DNA of 8,824 nt from JAGKXB01 sp964498835 (GTDB taxonomy: Bacteria; Pseudomonadota; Gammaproteobacteria; Burkholderiales; Burkholderiaceae_D), in contig CAZCIX010000067.1 in assembly GCA_964498835.1 (NCBI GenBank), forward strand, positions 1 through 8,824, given 5' to 3'. Under the pieces are notes generated by a model. It did not search any database. It was given only the letters and a program-made list of their open reading frames with translations, and was not told where the DNA came from. Shown here piece after piece: positions 5,222 through 8,824 of the stretch; the first letter of the stretch is position 1; each line of letters begins with the position of its first letter. A program made the position numbers and the translations under genes.

Positions 5222-5921
5222 GAATAAAGCCAGGATTGAGGCAGTACTTGGACAGTCTGGTACAGGTAAGGGATTGTGGACAAAAGCCAGGCTTAAAAGC
5301 CTCAAGCCTACCCGCATTTTGATACTCGACCCGCAAGACGAATATGGAGCTTTTGCACAGCCAGTCACGAGCGCCAAGGCCATGGCGCAAATTGTGGCGC
5401 AAGCAGGGGCGCATGGTTCATACAAAGTGCGCTACGTGTTCCCGAAGTCATGCACTGTTGATCATTTTGCCAAGGTCTTTGATTTAGCGTGCCAACTCGC
5501 CTATGCATCACGTAATTGCGTGTTTTTGGTCGAAGAACTAAGCAACTTCACCACCGCCAGCTATGCGCCACCGCTTTGGCGGCGCATGTGCAATTCTGGC
5601 CGACATGAAGGCGTACATGTGATTGGTTGCTCGCAATTCCCAGCGCAAATAGATAAATCATTTCTATCGAATGCCACGCTGGTGCATTGCGGATTTTTAG
5701 GCGAAGAACCACACCGCAAGGCAGTAGCCAGAAAAATGGACATTAACCAAAACATGATTCGCGACTTGCCAGACCTGCATTTCATCGAATGGCAAAGGGA
5801 TGGCCGTAAGCTTTTTAAGGGGGAAGTGGCAATTACTGGACGGGTGCGCCAGCATGAAATGGCCTCACGCGATGAAAAAACCACAGAAATCAGAAGCAAA
5901 AAGACCACAAAAATCTATTAA
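5211..5921 (+). CDS. Genome-packaging ATPase (FtsK/HerA-type P-loop, PM2 P9-like)
   Basis: A 236-residue P-loop ATPase without membrane segments, the size usual for packaging ATPases of membrane-containing double jelly-roll viruses, which drive DNA into the preformed capsid. Walker A is GQSGTGKG (14-21, K20). The strand RILILDPQDEYG follows at 35-46. Walker B is NCVFLVEEL (about 102-110) with two acidic residues. VHVIGCSQFPAQID supplies the polar residue expected after Walker B (sensor-like Q). The residue after the Walker A lysine is Gly, where Ser or Thr normally contacts the metal. It resembles Zot-type filamentous phage ATPases in its fold class but lacks their membrane segment. Its place between membrane-protein genes and the capsid gene supports the packaging call. 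Confidence 0.85.
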   Translation: MAVENKARIEAVLGQSGTGKGLWTKARLKSLKPTRILILDPQDEYGAFAQPVTSAKAMAQIVAQAGAHGSYKVRYVFPKSCTVDHFAKVFDLACQLAYASRNCVFLVEELSNFTTASYAPPLWRRMCNSGRHEGVHVIGCSQFPAQIDKSFLSNATLVHCGFLGEEPHRKAVARKMDINQNMIRDLPDLHFIEWQRDGRKLFKGEVAITGRVRQHEMASRDEKTTEIRSKKTTKIY

Positions 5922-5991
5922 TTCGCCCGTACGGGTAGGCGTAGATGTACGGGCAGCACGGACTCTATTTTTTAGCAGTGTCAACGGTTAA
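5872..5991 (+). CDS. Possible small basic protein overlapping the ATPase 3' end
   Basis: A 39-residue frame, MKKPQKSEAKRPQKS and onward, overlaps the last 50 bases of the ATPase gene in another frame and ends ten bases before the next gene. It is strongly basic (Lys/Arg-rich first half). There is no clear ribosome site, and in-frame ATGs exist at 5800 and 5854. It might be a small DNA-binding or virion protein, or just a frame kept open by chance. The 3' part includes the palindrome at 5925-5954. Confidence 0.25.
   Translation: MKKPQKSEAKRPQKSINSPVRVGVDVRAARTLFFSSVNG
5925..5954 (+). repeat. Inverted repeat and palindrome after the ATPase gene
   Basis: GCCCGTA (5925-5931) and TACGGGC (5948-5954) form a perfect 7-base stem over a 16-base loop. 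The left arm also belongs to a perfect 10-base palindrome, CCCGTACGGG (5926-5935). A run of six T (around 5968-5973) follows at some distance, so a weak terminator is possible but the spacing is poor. The 5922-6000 stretch otherwise holds only the doubtful small frame. Confidence 0.5.
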
Positions 5992-6000
5992 ATTGACGGC

Positions 6001-6132
6001 ATGAAATATCTTCCATCTCTCGAAAAGCTGAGCCAAGAAACGATCGCCACTTTGTGCGCAATCATCATTTCGGCGTTCATTATTTCGCGCATTCCAGAGT
6101 TGAAGAAATTAGTCAAAGAATCCAACACTTAA
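6001..6132 (+). CDS. Mini membrane protein 1 of 3 (43 residues)
   Basis: The frame from ATG 6001 to TAA 6130-6132 encodes 43 residues: a polar start (MKYLPSLEKLSQE), one membrane segment (about 15-30, IATLCAIIISAFIISR) and a basic tail (ELKKLVKE). Ribosome site poor. It begins a run of three such genes with short gaps directly before the capsid gene. PM2 likewise encodes several tiny membrane proteins that sit in its internal membrane beneath the capsid, so a minor virion membrane protein is the best inference. No sequence family recognised. Confidence 0.65.
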   Translation: MKYLPSLEKLSQETIATLCAIIISAFIISRIPELKKLVKESNT

Positions 6133-6142
6133 GGAAAAGCAA

Positions 6143-6253
6143 ATGAATGCTTATGTGAAACAAGCAATCTTTATTTTGGCAGTAGTAGCCGTAGCGAAGT
6201 TTATCAACAACCAATTGCCAGCTAACCCGCTGGACAATTTCTTACCATCCTAA
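6143..6253 (+). CDS. Mini membrane protein 2 of 3 (36 residues)
   Basis: A 36-residue frame with AAGGA about seven bases before the ATG. The N-terminal half is one membrane helix (about 5-20, VKQAIFILAVVAVAKF) and the C-terminal half is polar with several Asn and Pro (NNQLPANPLDNFLPS). It lies ten bases after mini gene 1 and ten before mini gene 3. A minor virion membrane protein is inferred from context only. Confidence 0.65.
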   Translation: MNAYVKQAIFILAVVAVAKFINNQLPANPLDNFLPS

Positions 6254-6263
6254 GGGGCAGCAA

Positions 6264-6380
6264 ATGGGCGATGTAAAAACAATATTGAAAACAACAGTAT
6301 TAACACTGGCCGCAATTTGGGGATTAAATCAAATCTCAATTACGCGCAATTTAGTGCAAACAGCATTGAACGGACAATAA
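6264..6380 (+). CDS. Mini membrane protein 3 of 3 (38 residues)
   Basis: A 38-residue frame with AAGGGG upstream of the ATG. After MGDVKTILKT comes a short hydrophobic or amphipathic helix (TVLTLAAIWGLNQI, about 11-24) and a polar C-terminus (TRNLVQTALNGQ). It ends four bases before the major capsid gene, so expression of the two is probably linked. The hydrophobic part is shorter than in the two preceding genes, so it may lie at the membrane surface instead of crossing it. Role inferred from context. Confidence 0.6.
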   Translation: MGDVKTILKTTVLTLAAIWGLNQISITRNLVQTALNGQ

Positions 6381-6384
6381 GAAC

Positions 6385-7233
6385 ATGTATAACAAACCAT
6401 TACAACAACCCGTTGGAGTCGCAGCTGGATCAATCGCAACTATTCGTATTCCAGCAGAAGAATTTACACTCGTTGGCGTAAAGCTGGCGCTTTCTGGCAC
6501 CACATTTGATAAAACAAAAATTGATCGTGTTCGAGTCAAAGTTGGCCCGCGCGTCATTTGGGATTTGACCTATGCGCAATTGAACGCGATCAACAATTAC
6601 AAAAATGGCGCGGACAATCTCAAATATTTGTTGCTTGATTTCACAGAACGCACGCAAGCGATTTTCCCAGTTAAAGAGGTAGGCGGTTTGGATTTGATGA
6701 CACTCTTGCCAGTTGGCGAAGTGTTCATTGAGTTGTACATCAATTCCAGCGCAGTAGCGCCAGCAATTTCCGGTATCGGTTACTTTGAGCAACGCCAAGG
6801 AAATCCATGGGTACTTAAGTACATGTCGTACAGCTTTGCGCAGGCATCGGCAGGCAAATTTACTTTGCCCTTGTCATTCCGTGGCGCATTAGTCAAACGG
6901 GCATGGTTGTTTTACACCGGCACAAACTACACATCTACAACTAACGGCAATGTCAATAGGGTAGAGGTCAAAAAAAATGGCCTAGTCATGTTCGATCAAA
7001 CGGACTTAGACAACCGTTTTGATCAGTCACAATTTAAAAAAGTACCGCAAGCCAATTTGTTTGTAGTCGATTTCATCATTGATGATAATCATGATGCCCA
7101 TGTCGCCACTATTCGCAATACGCAATCCGGCCAAGTGTATGACACGTTTGAATTCAATACATTTTTGACAGATTCAGGCGGTGGCACAATCAATTGCATT
7201 GCAGAAGTGTTAGACACGCCAACAAACCTGTAA
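6385..7233 (+). CDS. Major capsid protein, double jelly-roll (PM2 P2-like)
   Basis: A 282-residue protein, close to the 269 residues of PM2 coat protein P2. Almost all of it is predicted beta strand in two halves, about 1-135 and 142-282. The first includes ASIATIRIPAEEF-like strands and VKVGPRVIWDLTYAQLNAIN, as in the P2 N-terminal domain. The second ends with NLFVVDFIIDDNHDAHV and a YDTFEFNTFLTDSGGGTI block typical of these capsids. Such proteins form trimers with hexagonal outlines that tile the shell over the membrane. The start lies four bases after mini gene 3; the ribosome site is weak (AAGAAC), which is odd for the most abundant virion protein and hints at coupling. An acidic cluster (DDNHD, about 223-227) could bind a metal ion. 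Assignment rests on remembered family features, not on a search. Confidence 0.85.
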   Translation: MYNKPLQQPVGVAAGSIATIRIPAEEFTLVGVKLALSGTTFDKTKIDRVRVKVGPRVIWDLTYAQLNAINNYKNGADNLKYLLLDFTERTQAIFPVKEVGGLDLMTLLPVGEVFIELYINSSAVAPAISGIGYFEQRQGNPWVLKYMSYSFAQASAGKFTLPLSFRGALVKRAWLFYTGTNYTSTTNGNVNRVEVKKNGLVMFDQTDLDNRFDQSQFKKVPQANLFVVDFIIDDNHDAHVATIRNTQSGQVYDTFEFNTFLTDSGGGTINCIAEVLDTPTNL

Positions 7234-7244
7234 AAGGGTAAAAA

Positions 7245-7523
7245 ATGGATGATTATCAAAATGTGGCCATTTTCGGTACTGGGCGATGCAGGTCGGCAAT
7301 TTCAGCCGACATGCTTAATTCGGCGAATGCCAGCGACCCAAAAGACTGGAACGCTATATTAGCCTACGGTATTCGAGGCGCTGCACAGGCGGCAATCTCG
7401 GCCAGTGTTGGTGAAAAGTTCGCGGATGGTCAATTGGTTAGCAATGCAAAAATGACGGCCAATTCAGACCAAAGCAAAAATATTTTGCTGGTCTGCATCC
7501 TTGCATTCTTTCTAATGAGTTAA
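7245..7523 (+). CDS. Tail-anchored minor virion protein (92 residues)
   Basis: AAGGG is well placed before the ATG, 11 bases after the capsid gene. Residues 1-75 are soluble and Ala/Ser/Asn-rich with DWNAILAYGIRGAAQAAISASVG in the middle, probably helical. The last 14 residues (NILLVCILAFFLMS) are a short C-terminal hydrophobic anchor. It is not recognised as a named family. Position immediately after the coat protein and the anchor suggest a minor protein linking membrane and capsid. Confidence 0.7.
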   Translation: MDDYQNVAIFGTGRCRSAISADMLNSANASDPKDWNAILAYGIRGAAQAAISASVGEKFADGQLVSNAKMTANSDQSKNILLVCILAFFLMS

Positions 7524-7525
7524 AC

Positions 7526-7804
7526 ATGGAATTTCCGTCATTTTCTGCAGCGGGTGGTGGCCCTTCTGGGTCGTCATCAAATGCAGGCATCCAAACGCCA
7601 ATTTCTAACCCGTTCAATTTTGACCATTCGGGCTGGATTATTAACCAAAATAGCGCTGGTTCAACATTGAATGCATCGGGAAACAAAGATGCAAATGCAA
7701 CTACACAATCACCGGCAAAAGGAAGCGGCTTATTTGGATTGGAAAACGTTGACCCTATTTTTTTGTTGGGCGCAGTAGCTTTATTTTTGTTGATTAAAAA
7801 ATGA
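7526..7804 (+). CDS. Tail-anchored Gly/Ser-rich virion protein (92 residues)
   Basis: The N-terminal 65 residues are rich in Gly, Ser, Asn and Pro (FSAAGGGPSGSSSNAG) with a conserved-looking HSGWIINQNSAGST segment (34-47). The C-terminus is SGLFGLENVDPIF followed by a membrane segment, about 75-90, and two lysines. Proteins of this build, with a GW-containing patch and C-terminal anchor, sit near the coat gene in other tailless prophages, as I recall. The stop overlaps the next start as ATGA. Likely a minor membrane protein of the virion. Confidence 0.7.
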   Translation: MEFPSFSAAGGGPSGSSSNAGIQTPISNPFNFDHSGWIINQNSAGSTLNASGNKDANATTQSPAKGSGLFGLENVDPIFLLGAVALFLLIKK

Positions 7805-8199
7805 TCGTTAAATCCATGTCATGCGACCCGTCAGAAGTAAGGCATTTTTTGGATGAAATCAAATCAACCAAAACGGACAATAGCAATCTGTTTGACGTAG
7901 AGGACATGATCAATCAAGGACAAACCTACAAGGTCATTGCATCAAGTGGAGAAGCCGTCGGTGCGTATATCTTGGTTGCCTATGATGCGCTTTTATGGGT
8001 ACTGGCAGCAGGGGGCAGGGCGGCATTTGATTTAAGCAATGCGATGTTTCAATTAATCGAATTGCAAGCAAAAGAATTTACTTATGTTGGATTCAGAACC
8101 GAACGCCAAGGGCTAGTAAAAAAAGCCATCAAAGCAGGTTATGAAATCACAGAGAAAAAACAGCAGGTGTATTTTTTAAGAAAGCGCATACAGCCATGA
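7801..8199 (+). CDS. GNAT-fold-like protein in the virion cluster
   Basis: A 132-residue protein joined by ATGA overlaps to both neighbours. The order of predicted elements, an N-terminal helix, EAVGAYILVAY and LLWVLAAGGR strands, a long helix (SNAMFQLIELQAKEF), FTYVGFRTERQGLVKKAIKAGYEI and a final strand, resembles an acyl-CoA N-acyltransferase (GNAT) fold. RQGLVKKAIKAGYEI looks like the C-terminal helix before the last strands. A typical acetyl-CoA pyrophosphate loop is not obvious; AAGGRAAF may take its place. It could modify a host or virion component, or be a structural relative that lost catalysis. Location inside the structural operon favours a virion or assembly role, which is inference. 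Confidence 0.6.
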   Translation: MIVKSMSCDPSEVRHFLDEIKSTKTDNSNLFDVEDMINQGQTYKVIASSGEAVGAYILVAYDALLWVLAAGGRAAFDLSNAMFQLIELQAKEFTYVGFRTERQGLVKKAIKAGYEITEKKQQVYFLRKRIQP

Positions 8200-8819
8200 T
8201 ATTAAAAATTTGGAAGAAGTGGCTATGCTATGGGTTCATGCCCATGTATTTTGGTGGCGACTCAAAAAGCGATTCCAGCACCTCAACGACCAACAACACA
8301 ACCAATAACGCGCTAAGCGTCGATAGGAGATCGGTTGCATCCGATGCAGCCGTCAGCTTGACCGGTGACAACAACATAGTAGACCGCAGCACATCGAGTA
8401 CAACCAACTTTAGTGATAGCAGCAATCGGTCAACATCCAGCATTACCGAGTTTTTGGACAACAGCAACCGTTCAGTAACGGTAACGGATTATGGAAGCGT
8501 CGGCAGTTCGCTTTCAACGCTAGGAACGATGACGACAAAGGCCCTAGATATAACGGGCGATTCAGTCAATGGCGCAATCGACGCGCTGAAATACATCAGC
8601 GATAACAATCAAAAATCAGTGGCAGGTGCTTTTGATCTGGCCAAATCTGCTAGCGCCAATGCACTCACAAACAGTGCCCAAGTGTTGGGCCTGGCCAATG
8701 ACGTAATCGACAAAACCAGCGCGGCCTTTGCTGAAGCAAAAGATAACGGCACATCCAAGTTGGTTACTTATGCTTTGGTAACTGTAGGCGCAATTGGCGT
8801 GGCATTCGCACTCAAATAA
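8196..8819 (+). CDS. Ser/Thr/Asn-rich repeat protein with C-terminal membrane anchor
   Basis: A 207-residue protein in three parts. Residues 19-60 are a Ser/Thr/Asn-rich low-complexity segment (GGDSKSDSSTSTTNN). Residues 63-104 hold tandem 14-residue repeats: DRSTSSTTNFSDSS, NRSTSSITEFLDNS, then a degenerate NRSVTVTDYG copy, likely beta-rich. Residues 105-185 are Ala/Asp/Lys-rich helix (AGAFDLAKSASANAL), probably coiled coil, ending in a membrane segment (about 187-206, KLVTYALVTVGAIGVAFALK). The start at 8196 overlaps the previous stop; starts at 8238 or 8244 (MPMYFGGD, MYFGGD) are equally possible and would drop a hydrophobic N-terminus. A membrane-anchored stalk or vertex-associated protein is a reasonable guess. 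Proteins of this composition occur in other tailless prophages. Confidence 0.75.
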   Translation: MILKIWKKWLCYGFMPMYFGGDSKSDSSTSTTNNTTNNALSVDRRSVASDAAVSLTGDNNIVDRSTSSTTNFSDSSNRSTSSITEFLDNSNRSVTVTDYGSVGSSLSTLGTMTTKALDITGDSVNGAIDALKYISDNNQKSVAGAFDLAKSASANALTNSAQVLGLANDVIDKTSAAFAEAKDNGTSKLVTYALVTVGAIGVAFALK

Positions 8820-8824
8820 TTAGG

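Larger units (their letters stand above)
1000..8824 (+). mobile_element. PM2-like (double jelly-roll, tailless) prophage, left part
   Basis: The segment from the dif-like site to the window end holds a leftward repressor and a rightward cluster with an HUH Rep, a zinc-ribbon protein, a packaging ATPase, a double jelly-roll capsid protein and at least seven other small proteins with predicted membrane segments. The Rep, ATPase and coat protein set is the one used to recognise relatives of corticovirus PM2 in bacterial genomes. No integrase is seen. The right end is outside the window, and a 100-base run of N interrupts the element. It may be a live prophage, a plasmid-like prophage or a defective copy; the visible genes look intact. 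Confidence 0.8.

Noticed and set aside
5211..5921. Zot/pI-type filamentous phage ATPase, implying an inovirus
   Set aside because: There is no membrane segment in the protein, no inovirus coat or adsorption gene, and a double jelly-roll coat gene follows instead.
2842..5943. Scattered GTAGGCGTA-like words as a possible uptake or signal sequence
   Set aside because: The few copies fall mostly in coding frames as Val-Gly-Val type codons and show no regular spacing.
5925..5973. Intrinsic terminator after the ATPase gene
   Set aside because: The T-run is about 14 bases beyond the stem, the loop is 16 bases and genes continue on the same strand; kept only as an inverted repeat.
1..8824. CRISPR array, tRNA or rRNA genes, insertion sequence
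   Set aside because: No regularly spaced direct repeats, no cloverleaf with a T-loop motif, no rRNA-like conserved stretch and no transposase were seen on either strand.

Overview
The window looks like the left end of an integrated tailless icosahedral phage (prophage) in a proteobacterial chromosome, joined across one assembly gap of 100 N (1591-1690). The viral part encodes a P2/PM2-type HUH rolling-circle replication initiator, a packaging-type P-loop ATPase and a double jelly-roll major capsid protein resembling corticovirus PM2 coat protein P2. Around these are many very small proteins with a single membrane segment, as expected for a virion with an internal membrane. No tail, portal, large terminase or integrase gene is visible. 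The beta/gamma-proteobacterial dif-like motif and the toxin-antitoxin type suggest a proteobacterial host, probably beta or gamma; the species cannot be named.

Layout. (1) 1-999, probably host flank: the tail of an unidentified gene, then a leftward GNAT-toxin/DUF1778-antitoxin operon with a near-consensus promoter. (2) 1000-1026: a dif-like site with an intact XerC arm and central region and a degenerate XerD arm, which I interpret as the left attachment site. (3) 1054-1590: a leftward Cro/CI-like (DUF3693-type) repressor, a divergent promoter region in which a perfect palindrome fills the spacer of the rightward promoter, then a structured stretch that runs into the gap. (4) 1691-4397: rightward early genes, namely a gene tail, a mini membrane protein, a 112-residue unknown protein, the Rep endonuclease and two small helical proteins. 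(5) 4398-8819: the virion module, namely a zinc-ribbon protein, a two-pass membrane protein, the ATPase, three mini membrane proteins, the major capsid protein, two tail-anchored membrane proteins, a GNAT-like protein and a Ser/Thr/Asn-rich repeat protein with a C-terminal membrane anchor. The window ends just after that gene, so the right attachment site and any spike or lysis genes lie outside it.

How it fits together (inference). The repressor would hold the rightward promoter off in the lysogen. On induction, Rep would nick a double-strand origin for rolling-circle replication, and the capsid protein, ATPase and membrane proteins would build and fill a membrane-containing capsid. Integration and excision may use host XerC/XerD, since a dif-like site is present and no recombinase gene is seen. 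From 1722 onward genes are packed on one strand with overlaps or short gaps, so most are probably translated from long polycistronic messages.
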